From Bacteroidota bacterium (GTDB lineage Bacteria; Bacteroidota; Ignavibacteria; Ignavibacteriales; Ignavibacteriaceae): 63,962 bases of DNA. The stretch spans positions 1 to 63,962 of the forward strand of contig JAKBMG010000101.1 in NCBI GenBank assembly GCA_021831685.1, written 5' to 3'. The translations under genes and the position numbers were made by a program. The notes under the pieces were generated by a model. It saw nothing but the letters and a program-made list of their open reading frames with translations. It did not search any database and was not told the origin of the DNA. Within the stretch, counting starts at the first letter, position 1. Each line of letters opens with the position of its first letter. Shown piece by piece: positions 44,595 to 54,948 of the stretch.

Positions 44595-46706
44595 ATGAAA
44601 GTCACTAAATTATTTTTAAGTTTTTTATTTTTAATAATATTCATCAACAAATTGTCAGGAGCAGTTTTGTTTATTAGTGATCAAAGTAAATCGCATGCAA
44701 CCATTGTTGAGACAGGCGATAAGTCAAAAAAGAAAGATTTAGATAAATATTATTCGACAAAAACATTGGGCTCGTTCGTTGAAAATGGGAAAACTTATTT
44801 CAGATTGTTTTCTCCCGATGCTGAAAAAGTTACGCTGATAACTTACCGGCATCCCTGGGACTCTACAGGCAGCGAATATGAAATGAAGTGCGATAATGAA
44901 GGCGTTTGGGAGACTTCAATTGAAGGTGAGCAATATGGTTTGTTTTACGGTTATAAAGTTTTTAATCCCAACCATCCGGCTACTAAAAACGTAATCTGCA
45001 TTGATCCCTACACAAAAGCAGTGGCATCTTATAATACTTATTTTACTCCGCGAAGATCAATCGTAGTAAAAGAAGGAAATTATAACTGGGAAGGAGATCA
45101 TTGGATTCAAAGGGATTGGCGCGACTTGATAATTTATGAAATGCATATCCGCGATATGACGGCTGATCCGTCATCCGGTTCTGATAAACCTGGCACCTAT
45201 CAAGGCTTGATTGAACATGGGAAAACAGGCGGAATAGATTATATAAAAAAACTTGGAGTTAATACTGTAGAACTTTTACCTTCACAAGAATTTGCTAATA
45301 TTGAAATTCCTTATAAAGATTCCCTCGATGGAAGATATAATATTTGGAACCCTTATGAAAGAAACCATTGGGGATACATGACTGCAGCTTTCTTTGCACC
45401 CGAATCATATTACAGTGATACTGCAAAAAATTTGGAATGGAATACGTGGAGCGGGATTTCCGGTAGACAAATAAACGATTTCAAAGATATGGTAAAGGCA
45501 TTTCATAAAGATGGAATCGGAGTGATTATGGATGTTGTTTATAATCATCTTTCCGAATATGAACTTGGAAATCTTAAAGAGATTGATAAGGATTATTATT
45601 TCCGCCTCGATAAAAATGGAAATTTTATTAATCAAAGTGGTTGTGCTAATGATTTAAAAACCGAGCGACCTATGGTAAGAAGATTAATCGTAGACAGTAT
45701 TCTCTACTGGATGAAAGAATATCATGTCGACGGCTTCCGCTTTGATTTAGGAAAATTAATTGATTGGCAAACAGTTGAAAAAATTATTTATGAAGCAAAG
45801 AAAATTAATCCGTACGTTGTAATAGTCTGCGAACCGTGGGGCGGTGGTTATGATCCGGAAGGTTTTTCTTTGCGCGGTTGGGGAAGCTGGAATGACCAGA
45901 TAAGAAACGGAATTAAAGGAGAAAATCCAATTAATGGTCTTGGTTGGATCTTCGGTAAGTGGTTTGGTAACAATAACCCCGGTAGAATTAAAAGTTATGT
46001 GAACGGAACTCTAGTTCGCGATAAATTTGGGTTATTTCTAAAGAAAGAACATTCTGTGAATTATCTTGCTTCGCATGACGGCTATACGCTTGGAGATTTT
46101 ATCCGTATTGCTACTAAATCTGTTTCCCCTGATGAAATTATTAAAAATGTAAACTCTTTTGTAAAACTTACTCCTCTTGAATTAAAATTAAACAAACTTG
46201 CTGCTTTATTCTTACTTACGTCTCAAGGTATAACGATGATTCAGGAAGGAGATGAATTTGCAAGAACAAAAGTTATTCCTTATCACGAAAACATTCCTGA
46301 TCCCAATAAAGGAAAGATTGATAATAATAGCTACGACAAGGATAATGCTACAAATTACATTAACTATAAACATGTAGAAATAAATTCTAATCTTGAAAAT
46401 TATTATAAAGGATTGATAAATCTCCGTGAAAAATATTCTTCATTCCGCCGTGCTAAATATGATGAAGTAAAATTCTTTAATATAACAGATAATCCTTTCG
46501 CACTTGGCTATAATGTAAAACATGACGGTGAAAATTTCATTGTTCTTTTTAATGCAAACCCTAACAAGGAAGAAGAGTTTATTTTACCTGAAGGTAATTG
46601 GGAAGTACTTGTAAACGAAGATAGAGCCGGTATTATTAAACTCGGCGAAGAGTCGGGAAATGTTGTACTTAAGCCAACATCCGGTATGGTCTTGATGATG
46701 AAATAA
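44595..46706 (+). CDS. Exported GH13 pullulanase-type alpha-glucan hydrolase
   Basis: A 703-residue exported enzyme, with a signal peptide (residues 1-22), a CBM48-like N-terminal domain (about 50-165) and a GH13 TIM barrel. The conserved regions are DVVYNHLSEYELG (region I), VDGFRFDLGKLID with the nucleophile near residue 380, VIVCEPWGGG with the acid near 412, and NYLASHDGYTLGD with the third aspartate near 495. The C-terminal beta domain follows. The sequence suggests a type-I pullulanase or debranching enzyme acting on alpha-1,6 links. It would complement the GH31 enzyme. Confidence 0.9.
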   Translation: MKVTKLFLSFLFLIIFINKLSGAVLFISDQSKSHATIVETGDKSKKKDLDKYYSTKTLGSFVENGKTYFRLFSPDAEKVTLITYRHPWDSTGSEYEMKCDNEGVWETSIEGEQYGLFYGYKVFNPNHPATKNVICIDPYTKAVASYNTYFTPRRSIVVKEGNYNWEGDHWIQRDWRDLIIYEMHIRDMTADPSSGSDKPGTYQGLIEHGKTGGIDYIKKLGVNTVELLPSQEFANIEIPYKDSLDGRYNIWNPYERNHWGYMTAAFFAPESYYSDTAKNLEWNTWSGISGRQINDFKDMVKAFHKDGIGVIMDVVYNHLSEYELGNLKEIDKDYYFRLDKNGNFINQSGCANDLKTERPMVRRLIVDSILYWMKEYHVDGFRFDLGKLIDWQTVEKIIYEAKKINPYVVIVCEPWGGGYDPEGFSLRGWGSWNDQIRNGIKGENPINGLGWIFGKWFGNNNPGRIKSYVNGTLVRDKFGLFLKKEHSVNYLASHDGYTLGDFIRIATKSVSPDEIIKNVNSFVKLTPLELKLNKLAALFLLTSQGITMIQEGDEFARTKVIPYHENIPDPNKGKIDNNSYDKDNATNYINYKHVEINSNLENYYKGLINLREKYSSFRRAKYDEVKFFNITDNPFALGYNVKHDGENFIVLFNANPNKEEEFILPEGNWEVLVNEDRAGIIKLGEESGNVVLKPTSGMVLMMK

Positions 46707-46709
46707 TTA

Positions 46710-47744
46710 TTAGGATGCTGAAGCTTTTAACGAATGACCTTTTCCGGCAGCAATCTTTCTGCCCATTGAAGAAATAGAATTCTCCAGACAATCGGGACAT
46801 TGTAATGGATTATCTTTCACGCATTTCTTGTTTGGATATATAGAATATTTTTCACGGTAAGGATTCGGAGTAAAGTTAGGCATTATTACATTGGCTCCGA
46901 CTTGTAATCCCTTTTCTCTTCCGTATTCATCAAGTGTTGCAATTGCGGTAGTTGCAGGTATGTGGACATTCTTTAAAACTATTCTTGCTACAGCCATAAC
47001 TTTTAATGTTAAGTTAATGTCGGCATTTTTCTGCTTGCGGTACGGTGTTTCCGGTGAGGCAATAAAAGGACTGAAAGATGCCATGTCAAGGTCTAATTCC
47101 CTGCACAAAATAATATCTTCTGCTATATCCTTTATGTTTTGCTGGGGAAGCCCGATAATATTTCCGCTACCTATTTGATAGCCAATTGATTTTAAATAAA
47201 AGAGATGGTCGATTCTATCTTGTAAGCTTTGATTAAGATGATAAGATGCATAAAGTTTTGGGTTAGCGGTTTCATGTTTTAACAGGTAGCGATCGGCTCC
47301 CGCAGTTTTCCAAAGTTTGTAATCTTCAAAATTTCTTTCACCCAGGCTCAGAGTTATTGCAACATCTAACTTTGCTTTAATTGAAGAAATAATATCCGCA
47401 ATGATTTTCCCGGTAAATAAAAAATCTTCACCGGATTGCAGAACAATAGTTTTTATTCCCAAATCCGAAATCGTTTGAGCAGTTTGAATAATTTCATCTT
47501 TACTCATCCGGTATCGGTCTAAGTTTGTATTACTTTTTCTGAGACCGCAGTAAAGGCAATCCTGTTCACAGTTATTCGAGAACTCAATTATTCCGCGAAG
47601 ATAAACTTCATTACCACAATAAATTTTCCTAATCTCATCGGCTTTGCTGTAAATCGATTGAACTTCATACCAATCCTCGGTTTGAAGAAGAGAAATAATA
47701 TCATCTTTACTAAATTCTTCCTTATTTAATATATCAATTACCAT
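46710..47744 (-). CDS. hydE: [FeFe]-hydrogenase maturase HydE
   Basis: A 344-residue radical SAM protein. The SAM cluster motif is CEQDCLYC (CX3CX2C) near residues 57-64. A second cysteine set near the C-terminus, CVKDNPLQCPDC (CX7CX2C), is the auxiliary iron-sulfur cluster site of HydE. HydE takes part in assembling the dithiomethylamine-bridged H-cluster. It lies 63 bp after hydG and ends 3 bp before the convergent GH13 gene. All motifs are intact. Confidence 0.94.
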   Translation of the reverse strand: MVIDILNKEEFSKDDIISLLQTEDWYEVQSIYSKADEIRKIYCGNEVYLRGIIEFSNNCEQDCLYCGLRKSNTNLDRYRMSKDEIIQTAQTISDLGIKTIVLQSGEDFLFTGKIIADIISSIKAKLDVAITLSLGERNFEDYKLWKTAGADRYLLKHETANPKLYASYHLNQSLQDRIDHLFYLKSIGYQIGSGNIIGLPQQNIKDIAEDIILCRELDLDMASFSPFIASPETPYRKQKNADINLTLKVMAVARIVLKNVHIPATTAIATLDEYGREKGLQVGANVIMPNFTPNPYREKYSIYPNKKCVKDNPLQCPDCLENSISSMGRKIAAGKGHSLKASAS

Positions 47745-47807
47745 CTTAATTCTATTTTCTTAAACTTACACTTGAACTTTCTTAATGCTCAAGCCCAATA
47801 ATATTTG

Positions 47808-49199
47808 TTACAAATACACATCTCTTTCGCCGTTGTCAACTCTTTCAATCATCTGTTCTGCCTTATTTCTAATCGTTCCTTCTAATTTATTTACTTCATT
47901 CTCAAAAAATTCATATGCGATTTCTTTAGTGTTATTAGAAGCAAAATCATTCAAATATTCTTTGAATGTAGCCATAGCGTTAGGAACGCAAATCTTCCCG
48001 ATGTTTGCTGACTTAGCAAGTTCCATAAATCGATCGCCTGTTCTGTTTGATCGATAGCAGGCTGTACAAAAGCTAGGCATGTAACCAAGAGTTGTGCAGT
48101 CCCTTACAACTTCATCCAAACTGCGATGATCGCCAAGTTGAAATTGTTCAAGGGAATGCTCAGCCAAGCGTTCGCGAGATTCTTTATAACTTCCCGGGGC
48201 TGTCCTGCTTCCAGCGCTAATTTGTGATACTCCCACAGAAAATAATTCTCTTCTCAATTCAGCACGTTCTCTCGTAGATAAAATTATTCCTGTGTAAGGA
48301 ACGGCAAGACGAATAACAGCAATAATTTTTTTAAATGAAATATCATCAACAAGATACGGGGGATTGATTGCCGCTGGCGCATTCAAAGCAGGCTCTAATC
48401 TCGGAACTGAAATTGTGTGGGGGCCCACACCGTATTTTGAGTCTAAATCAAATGCGTGAGATAAAAGTCCAAGTGTTTCAAATTTATAATCGGCTAACCC
48501 GAATAGCGAACCTATCCCCACATCATCTATACCTGCCTGCAATGCCCGGTCCATTGCAAATAAACGCCATCCAAAATCAGATTTCGGGCCTTCGGTATGC
48601 ATTTGTTTATATGTTTGATAGTGATAAGTCTCCTGAAAACATTGGTAAGTTCCGATTCCAAAGCTTTTTAGCTTCTTAAAATCCTCAAGAGTTAGCGGTG
48701 CAACGTTTACGTTCAGCCTTCTTATGTTGTTTCCGTTAAAATCAATTTTATAAATTCTTTCAATTGCTTTTCCTATAAAATCTACCGCCGACATCTTAGG
48801 ATGTTCGCCAGCAACGAGTAAAATTCTTTTCTGACCTTGATGAACTAAAATTCTTGCTTCTTCTTCAATCTCGTCCAGGGACAAGGATTTTCTCTCAAGT
48901 TCGTGATTATCTTTCCTAAAGGCGCAGTAAAGGCAATTATTAACGCAAAGGTTGGTAAAATAAAGTGGGGCAAAAAGGACTAATCTATTTCCGTATATAA
49001 TTTCTTTTACTTTCTTAGCAATTTTAAATAGCTCAGCCAATAATTCCGGCGACTCAATATTAAGCAGAGCGGTGCTTTCCAGCAAGGTAAGTCCCTTAGC
49101 CTCAGAAGCTTTACTTATAACATCAAGCTGAAAATGTTCGTCGTGAAGCTTTTCATTTTGTAGTAGTGAGTTGATATAATTTTCATCTATAAAATACAT
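47808..49199 (-). CDS. hydG: [FeFe]-hydrogenase maturase HydG
   Basis: A 463-residue radical SAM tyrosine lyase that yields CO and cyanide ligands for the H-cluster. The SAM cluster motif is CVNNCLYC (CX3CX2C), and the C-terminal CTACYRSNRTGDRF...IC is the CX2CX22C auxiliary cluster of HydG (22 residues counted between the second and third cysteine). This distinguishes it from ThiH. It is followed closely by hydE. The 239-bp gap upstream is shared with the divergent aspA gene. Confidence 0.95.
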   Translation of the reverse strand: MYFIDENYINSLLQNEKLHDEHFQLDVISKASEAKGLTLLESTALLNIESPELLAELFKIAKKVKEIIYGNRLVLFAPLYFTNLCVNNCLYCAFRKDNHELERKSLSLDEIEEEARILVHQGQKRILLVAGEHPKMSAVDFIGKAIERIYKIDFNGNNIRRLNVNVAPLTLEDFKKLKSFGIGTYQCFQETYHYQTYKQMHTEGPKSDFGWRLFAMDRALQAGIDDVGIGSLFGLADYKFETLGLLSHAFDLDSKYGVGPHTISVPRLEPALNAPAAINPPYLVDDISFKKIIAVIRLAVPYTGIILSTRERAELRRELFSVGVSQISAGSRTAPGSYKESRERLAEHSLEQFQLGDHRSLDEVVRDCTTLGYMPSFCTACYRSNRTGDRFMELAKSANIGKICVPNAMATFKEYLNDFASNNTKEIAYEFFENEVNKLEGTIRNKAEQMIERVDNGERDVYL

Positions 49200-49477
49200 T
49201 TTCTTTCCTCAGGATAAATTTATCTAATCAAAGTTTTATCATAAAATTTGCTAAACTTTCTTATCTAAAAAGTTAATCGTCAATAAATATACCATCCTAA
49301 TCTGCTAATTTCATAAAAAAACATTAACATTTTTAGCAATCATTTCTAATAAGAGAGAAGATTTTTCCTAAATGTAAGTAGAAAAACTTAAGAAAAAGCC
49401 AAAAACGGGGATTATTTTAATCTTAAAGTATAATCCTTATGGAACACTTTTTGACCTTTCGAAAAGAAAAAATATTT

Positions 49478-50896
49478 ATGCGACAAGAATTTGACTCAAT
49501 TGGTACTTTATTACTGCCTGATGATGCAGTTTACGGCATACATGCGTTTAGAGCCTTAGATAATTTTCCAATGACAAATGAGCGTGTCAATCTTCATCTA
49601 ATAAAAGCATATTTGCTAGTTAAAAGCGCAGCAGCAGAAACCAATTATAAGCTAGGGTTTCTATCAAAAACAAAGCATGAACCAATCACTAAAGCAATAG
49701 ATATTTTAATTCAAGAAACTGAAAGCGCGATTAAACGGGAATCCTTTTCGATTTTTGAAAAGATAATCGTAGATCCGTACCAGGGTGGTGCAGGAACTTC
49801 TTTGAATATGAATATAAATGAAATTATTGCAAACACCGCGCTGCAGTTGAAAGGGTTTAAATTCGGAGCTTATGAAGTTATTAACCCAATTGACGATGTA
49901 AATATGTCCCAGTCGACAAATGATACTTATCCCACGGCATTTAAAGTTGCAGCAATTTATTTATTGAGGGAGCTGACAGAATCCTTTGCTGCATTACAAA
50001 AAGAACTTCAAGAGAAGGAAAATAAGTTCGGGGGAGTGTTAAAATTAGGCAGAACACAATTGCAAGATGCAGTTCCTATTACTCTTGGACAAGAATTTGG
50101 CGCATATTCACAGGCAATTGCACGCGACCGTTGGCGTCTTTATAATGGCGAAGAGAGATTACGATCTGTAAATCTCGGCGGTACAGCAGTCGGAAATTTT
50201 ATTTCCGCAGAAAGAGATTATGTTTTATCGGTCAATACAGAATTAAGAAAAATTACAGGGCTTCCGATAGCAAAAGCTGAGGATTTGATTGACGCGACTC
50301 AAAACCTTGATGTTGTTGTTGAAGTGCATGGGCTAATTAAATCGGGCGCTATTTCACTTATAAAAATTTGCAACGACCTAAGATTATTATCAAGCGGTCC
50401 GCAAGGGGGGATTGGTGAAATAAATTTACCTCCTATGCAAGCCGGCTCAAGCATAATGCCGGGGAAAGTCAATCCTGTAATTTTAGAAAATGCCATACAA
50501 GTAGCAGAACTCGTTAAAGGGCATGATGTTGTAATATCTAATTTGGCAGGAGCAGGAAATCTTGAACTCAATTCTTTTCTCCCCCTTATTGCTCATTTGT
50601 TTCTAAAATCTATGGAAATGCTTAGAGATGTTAATTATAATCTTGCACAAAAATGTATCTCCGGGATTACAGTTAATGTCGAAAGATGTCGCCAGAATTT
50701 ATTAAACTCGACTGCTACTGCCGCATCCCTAATAACAAAATTTGGCTATGATAAAATTGCAGAAGTAGTAAAATATTCTGAAACGAAAAAAATTCCTTTT
50801 ATTACCGCTTTAAAAGAAAAAAGGATTCTTAATGATAAAGAACTTTTAGAATTTCTATTAAAACAAATCGGGGTAATAAATGAACAGCGTTCCTAA
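49478..50896 (+). CDS. aspA: Aspartate ammonia-lyase
   Basis: A 472-residue lyase of the fumarase/aspartase superfamily. The start MRQEFDSIGTLLLPDDAVYG at 49478 matches the family's N-terminus; an in-frame ATG at 49439 would add 13 residues. Signatures are TNDTYPTAFKVAA and GSSIMPGKVNPV (about residue 320). It deaminates aspartate to fumarate. In other hydrogenase maturation loci an aspartate ammonia-lyase is found near hydEFG. It overlaps hydF by 17 bp, which strongly suggests a joint role, possibly in supplying ammonia for the dithiomethylamine ligand, though this is unproven. Confidence 0.88.
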   Translation: MRQEFDSIGTLLLPDDAVYGIHAFRALDNFPMTNERVNLHLIKAYLLVKSAAAETNYKLGFLSKTKHEPITKAIDILIQETESAIKRESFSIFEKIIVDPYQGGAGTSLNMNINEIIANTALQLKGFKFGAYEVINPIDDVNMSQSTNDTYPTAFKVAAIYLLRELTESFAALQKELQEKENKFGGVLKLGRTQLQDAVPITLGQEFGAYSQAIARDRWRLYNGEERLRSVNLGGTAVGNFISAERDYVLSVNTELRKITGLPIAKAEDLIDATQNLDVVVEVHGLIKSGAISLIKICNDLRLLSSGPQGGIGEINLPPMQAGSSIMPGKVNPVILENAIQVAELVKGHDVVISNLAGAGNLELNSFLPLIAHLFLKSMEMLRDVNYNLAQKCISGITVNVERCRQNLLNSTATAASLITKFGYDKIAEVVKYSETKKIPFITALKEKRILNDKELLEFLLKQIGVINEQRS

Positions 50897-52097
50897 TTCT
50901 GAAAGAAGACATATTGCCTTTGTCGGCAGAAGAAACGTTGGTAAATCTTCTTTGGTAAATGCATTTATCGGGCAGGATTTGTGTATAGTGAGTGAAGTTG
51001 CGGGTACTACTACTGACCCGGTAAAGAAAGCAATGGAACTTCTACCATATGGTCCAATTGTTCTTGTTGATACTGCGGGAATCGATGATGCAGGTGAGCT
51101 TGGTGAAAAAAGGATCAGCAAAACGATTAAGGCAATTTCATCCTCAGATTTTGCGATTGTGGTTTTAGATGCACGTGAACAACTTTCGCCAAAAGAATGG
51201 GAATTATTTACCTATCTTAATAAAATTTCAATCCCTTATGTTATAGCTGTTAACAAAATTGAGTTTGGGGTTAACCAGATACTTCTTTCTGAAATTAAAT
51301 GGCTTAATGGTACGCATTTTGAGGTTTCGTGCGCTGAGAACGTGGGTATTGATACTTTAAAACGAAAAGTAGTAAGAATGCTTCCAAACGAAATTGGTCC
51401 CCCTCTTATTTCCGATCTGGTAAGTCAGGGTGATGTTGTTGTTCTTGTTGTGCCGATTGATCTTGGTGCTCCTAAAGGAAGGTTAATTCTTCCGCAGGTT
51501 CAAACGATAAGAGAAGCGCTTGATGAAGATACTATCGTTATTGTCGCAAAGGATAAAGAACTTCGCTCGGTGCTTTGCAATTTAAAAAATCCACCGGATA
51601 TGGTAATAACAGACAGCCAGGCAATAATGCGTGTTGCCGCCGATGTTCCGGAAAATGTTAAGCTTACTACTTTCTCCATTTTAATGGCACGGCACAAAGG
51701 CGATCTTCAAACTTTTGTTAAGGGGTTAAGGGCAGTTGATGAGCTAAAGGATGGGGATAAAATTTTGATTGCCGAAGCTTGTTCTCATCATGCGCAGGAA
51801 GATGATATCGGAAGAGTAAAAATTCCCAGGTGGCTTCGACTTCACACCAAAAAGGATTTGCAGTTTGATGTTAACAGCGGGATTGAATTTCCAAATAATT
51901 TAACGGATTATAAACTCATTGTTCATTGCGGCGGGTGCATGTTAACCCGGCGCGCAATGCAAATGAGAATAAAGGAATCGCAAATCTTTGATGTACCTAT
52001 TGTTAATTACGGAGTTTTAATTTCGTACATGCATGGGGCAATTCCTCGCGCACTCCTTCCATTTGATGAAGCGGTTCAAGAATGGGAGAAAAAGTAG
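50880..52097 (+). CDS. hydF: [FeFe]-hydrogenase maturation GTPase HydF
   Basis: A 405-residue scaffold protein. The GTPase domain has GRRNVGKSSLVNAF (P-loop), TTTDPVKKAM (G2 region), DTAGIDDAGELG (G3) and NKIEFG (G4). The C-terminal domain contains the cluster ligands CSH followed about 45 residues later by HCGGC (CxHx45HCxxC), as in HydF. It carries the 2Fe precursor and delivers it to HydA. The gene overlaps aspA by 17 bp. HydE and HydG lie just to the left, so three maturases and AspA are in one 5.4-kb cluster. HydA itself is not in the window. Confidence 0.95.
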   Translation: MNSVPNSERRHIAFVGRRNVGKSSLVNAFIGQDLCIVSEVAGTTTDPVKKAMELLPYGPIVLVDTAGIDDAGELGEKRISKTIKAISSSDFAIVVLDAREQLSPKEWELFTYLNKISIPYVIAVNKIEFGVNQILLSEIKWLNGTHFEVSCAENVGIDTLKRKVVRMLPNEIGPPLISDLVSQGDVVVLVVPIDLGAPKGRLILPQVQTIREALDEDTIVIVAKDKELRSVLCNLKNPPDMVITDSQAIMRVAADVPENVKLTTFSILMARHKGDLQTFVKGLRAVDELKDGDKILIAEACSHHAQEDDIGRVKIPRWLRLHTKKDLQFDVNSGIEFPNNLTDYKLIVHCGGCMLTRRAMQMRIKESQIFDVPIVNYGVLISYMHGAIPRALLPFDEAVQEWEKK

Positions 52098-52199
52098 AAA
52101 TTGATATTATTAAATCAAGGTACACAATCTTATTTCTCCATTATTCCAACATTCCATTACTCCAAAGTGAAGTCCTGCGTAAGGTGAATTATTGTAATA
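52098..52199. repeat. Dispersed TGGAAT-type repeat block
   Basis: CCATTATTCCAACATTCCAT and TACTCCAAAG, followed by TCCTGCGTAAGGTGAATT, the same phrase as at 18240-18260. No gene. Confidence 0.6.
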
Positions 52200-52868
52200 T
52201 TAAAAAGAAGAGTGATTGAGTACCAGTGGAACTCCCGGCATCATCAAAATATATAATACCCACATTGTCAAGCCAACAGAAATAGGGATGGAAAGATTAT
52301 CATCCGCAAATCCGAAAGAAATATTTTCTACAATAGCTCCAACCGCTGAAGCTATAATCCCAATATAATATTCTATTGCCAATCCGGAAATCTTTGGTGT
52401 AAACATTATTACTAAGCAGGCACTAATAAAAAACGCAATGGTTCCTTCCAGACTTTTGGAGAGGAATTTGTGCTTGCCGAATTTTCGTCCGATCAAAGCA
52501 GCCATTGAATCGCTAACAATCAAAATTGTAAATGCCGTTATAAAAAAGACTTTCGGAAATATAATCGCACAAATCAAAGCAGAAATGAAAACATAAGTTG
52601 CGCCGTTCAAATTTTTTTTCTTATTATCTACTTCGTGACGGCGCAGAAGAAATCCGAAGAATTTATAAAAGAACTTTCCGAAATCAGGGTTGAAATGGCG
52701 GCTTAAATCAAGGAATATTGCAAAAGCAGTAATAATGCTCAATATAATTATTGAGTCGGTGCGGGGAATGAAATAATAAAGAATAGGGATTGAAAGAGAA
52801 CAGAGATGAATTAGTTTTCTAACTACTTCATCTCTGTAATTAATAGTGCCTTGATCAATTGGAGTCAT
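52200..52868 (-). CDS. CTP-dependent dolichol/diacylglycerol kinase-like membrane protein
   Basis: A 222-residue membrane protein with about six helices. The motif IVSDSMAALIGRKFGKHKFL, followed by SKSLEGTIAFF, is the family signature of SEC59/DGK1/VTE5 CTP-using lipid kinases and phosphatidate cytidylyltransferase-like proteins. It would act on a polyprenol, diacylglycerol or phytol-like lipid. The gene begins within ftsH (14-bp overlap), so it is probably transcribed with it. The substrate is not readable. Confidence 0.8.
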   Translation of the reverse strand: MTPIDQGTINYRDEVVRKLIHLCSLSIPILYYFIPRTDSIIILSIITAFAIFLDLSRHFNPDFGKFFYKFFGFLLRRHEVDNKKKNLNGATYVFISALICAIIFPKVFFITAFTILIVSDSMAALIGRKFGKHKFLSKSLEGTIAFFISACLVIMFTPKISGLAIEYYIGIIASAVGAIVENISFGFADDNLSIPISVGLTMWVLYILMMPGVPLVLNHSSF

Positions 52869-54942
52869 CTTGAAGTGTTGATTCTTTTGGTTTTCTCTGT
52901 TCTATTAATTTCTTAACATGTTCGGGAATTTCGTCAACATCCTTGATTACCTCACCGTTGCCGTTTTTATTCACAGGCGGAAGTTCTTCACCTTTAATTA
53001 GTTTGTCAATCTCATCACCGTCAAGAATTTCTCTTTCAAGCAATTCCTTTGATAACGTGTGAAGTAGTTCAATATTCTTCGTAAGAATTTTTTCTGCGTC
53101 TTGCATTGCTGCCGTAACAATTGCTCTTACTTCTTCGTCAATATCAATTGCGGTTCTTTCACTGTAATCCTTGTGCCGCTGAATTTCCCGTCCTAAAAAT
53201 ATTTCTTCTTCCTTTGCACCGTAGCTAAGAGGACCCAGCTTGTCGCTCATTCCCCATTCGCATACCATTTTGCGGGCAATGCTTGTAGCTTTTTCAATAT
53301 CATTTCCTGCGCCGGTTGTATAGTGGTTGAAAATAAGTTTTTCTGCAGCACGACCGCCAAGCGCATAAGTTATAACCGATTCAAGATATTCTTTAGAATA
53401 AGTATGTTTCTCATCTATCGGTAAATAGCTTGTAACGCCGAGAGCTCTTCCGCGTGGAATAATTGTAACTTTATGAACCGGATCAGCTTCAGGGAGCATC
53501 CTTGCAACAAGAACGTGACCAATTTCGTGATAGGCAGTAGTTTTCTTTTCCTCTTCGGAAATGATCATACTTTTTCTTTCCATTCCCATCATCACTTTAT
53601 CTTTGGCTTCCTCAAAGTCAATCATTTCGACTTTCTTTTTATCTTTTCTTGCAGCCAAAAGCGCAGCTTCATTTACGAGGTTTGCTATGTCGGCACCTGC
53701 AAGCCCCGGCGTTCCCTTAGCAAGTACTTCGAGATTGACATCAGGATCAAGAGGTATATTCCTTACGTGTACTTTAAATATTCCTTCTCTTCCTTTAACA
53801 TCGGGACGGTCAACTACTACCTGGCGGTCAAACCTTCCGGGTCGTAAGAGTGCAGGATCAAGAACATCAGGGCGATTTGTTGCGGCAATAATAATTACAC
53901 CACTGTTTTGTTCAAAACCGTCCATCTCTACAAGAAGCTGATTAAGAGTCTGTTCTCTTTCATCGTGCCCGCCGCCAAGTCCCGCACCTCTATGTCTGCC
54001 CACTGCATCAATTTCATCTATAAAAATTATACATGGCGCATTTTTCTTCCCTTGATCGAACAGATCTCTAACGCGGCTAGCACCGACTCCTACAAACATT
54101 TCGACAAAGTCTGCTCCGCTTATTGAAAAGAACGGAACGCCTGCTTCGCCGGCAACAGCACGAGCGAGAAGAGTTTTGCCGGTTCCCGGAGGTCCTAGCA
54201 ACAGGACACCGCGTGGAATTTTTCCACCCAACTTTTGAAACTTGGTAGGCTCTTTTAGGAATTCAATAATTTCGTGCAGCTCAAGTTTTGCTTCGTCTGC
54301 CCCGGCAACATCCTTAAAGGTAATTTTTTGATTAGCTTGAGTAATTAATTTTGCTTTACTTTTTCCGAAAGAAAAAATTCCTCGTGTGCCTCCTGCTCCC
54401 CCTTGCATTCTCCGCATAACTAAAAACCAAATACCGATAAGAAAAACCCACGGTAAAAATCCGATTAATATATTCATCCATTCGCTTGATTCTTTATCAA
54501 AAGAATAGTTGATTTTTTTACTTTGCCAAATTGCTTCTTGATCTCTAATAATTGGTTCCGGCAGGTAAACAGAAATATATTTAACCTTTGTACTTCGACC
54601 GTCAATTGTCATAGCAGTATCTGTCTTGAGTTCTGCTTTGAAATAATAATCGTTAACGTCCGACTTGATAATTTTCGCTTTCAATATCTGGTCTGAATTA
54701 ACTAATTTTTCATATTCACCATATGAGACGGTTGTATAATTTGTGGTGTTGGTTTTGAATAACTGCATAATAATTACTGCGGCTACAATGACCGCACCCC
54801 AACCAAAAACCATTCTGATTACTTTTGACCAATCGAAATTATCATCGGGTTTGTTTGGCCCCATACCTTTTGGATTTTTTTGTGGTGGCTTATTTTCTTT
54901 GTTGTTTTCAGACATAAAAAATTTAATTTTGTTAATATCCAT
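52855..54942 (-). CDS. ftsH: ATP-dependent zinc metalloprotease FtsH
   Basis: A 695-residue membrane protease. The N-terminal part has two transmembrane helices (about 48-65 and 160-178) around a short periplasmic domain. The AAA module has Walker [16 protein letters not shown], Walker [16 protein letters not shown], and the second-region motif [14 protein letters not shown]. The zinc site is HEIGH (the family usually has HEAGH). The C-terminal region is acidic and rich in lysine. It degrades unassembled or regulatory membrane proteins. It follows hpt by 6 bp. Confidence 0.97.
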   Translation of the reverse strand: MDINKIKFFMSENNKENKPPQKNPKGMGPNKPDDNFDWSKVIRMVFGWGAVIVAAVIIMQLFKTNTTNYTTVSYGEYEKLVNSDQILKAKIIKSDVNDYYFKAELKTDTAMTIDGRSTKVKYISVYLPEPIIRDQEAIWQSKKINYSFDKESSEWMNILIGFLPWVFLIGIWFLVMRRMQGGAGGTRGIFSFGKSKAKLITQANQKITFKDVAGADEAKLELHEIIEFLKEPTKFQKLGGKIPRGVLLLGPPGTGKTLLARAVAGEAGVPFFSISGADFVEMFVGVGASRVRDLFDQGKKNAPCIIFIDEIDAVGRHRGAGLGGGHDEREQTLNQLLVEMDGFEQNSGVIIIAATNRPDVLDPALLRPGRFDRQVVVDRPDVKGREGIFKVHVRNIPLDPDVNLEVLAKGTPGLAGADIANLVNEAALLAARKDKKKVEMIDFEEAKDKVMMGMERKSMIISEEEKKTTAYHEIGHVLVARMLPEADPVHKVTIIPRGRALGVTSYLPIDEKHTYSKEYLESVITYALGGRAAEKLIFNHYTTGAGNDIEKATSIARKMVCEWGMSDKLGPLSYGAKEEEIFLGREIQRHKDYSERTAIDIDEEVRAIVTAAMQDAEKILTKNIELLHTLSKELLEREILDGDEIDKLIKGEELPPVNKNGNGEVIKDVDEIPEHVKKLIEQRKPKESTLQDDSN

Positions 54943-54948
54943 TATTTA

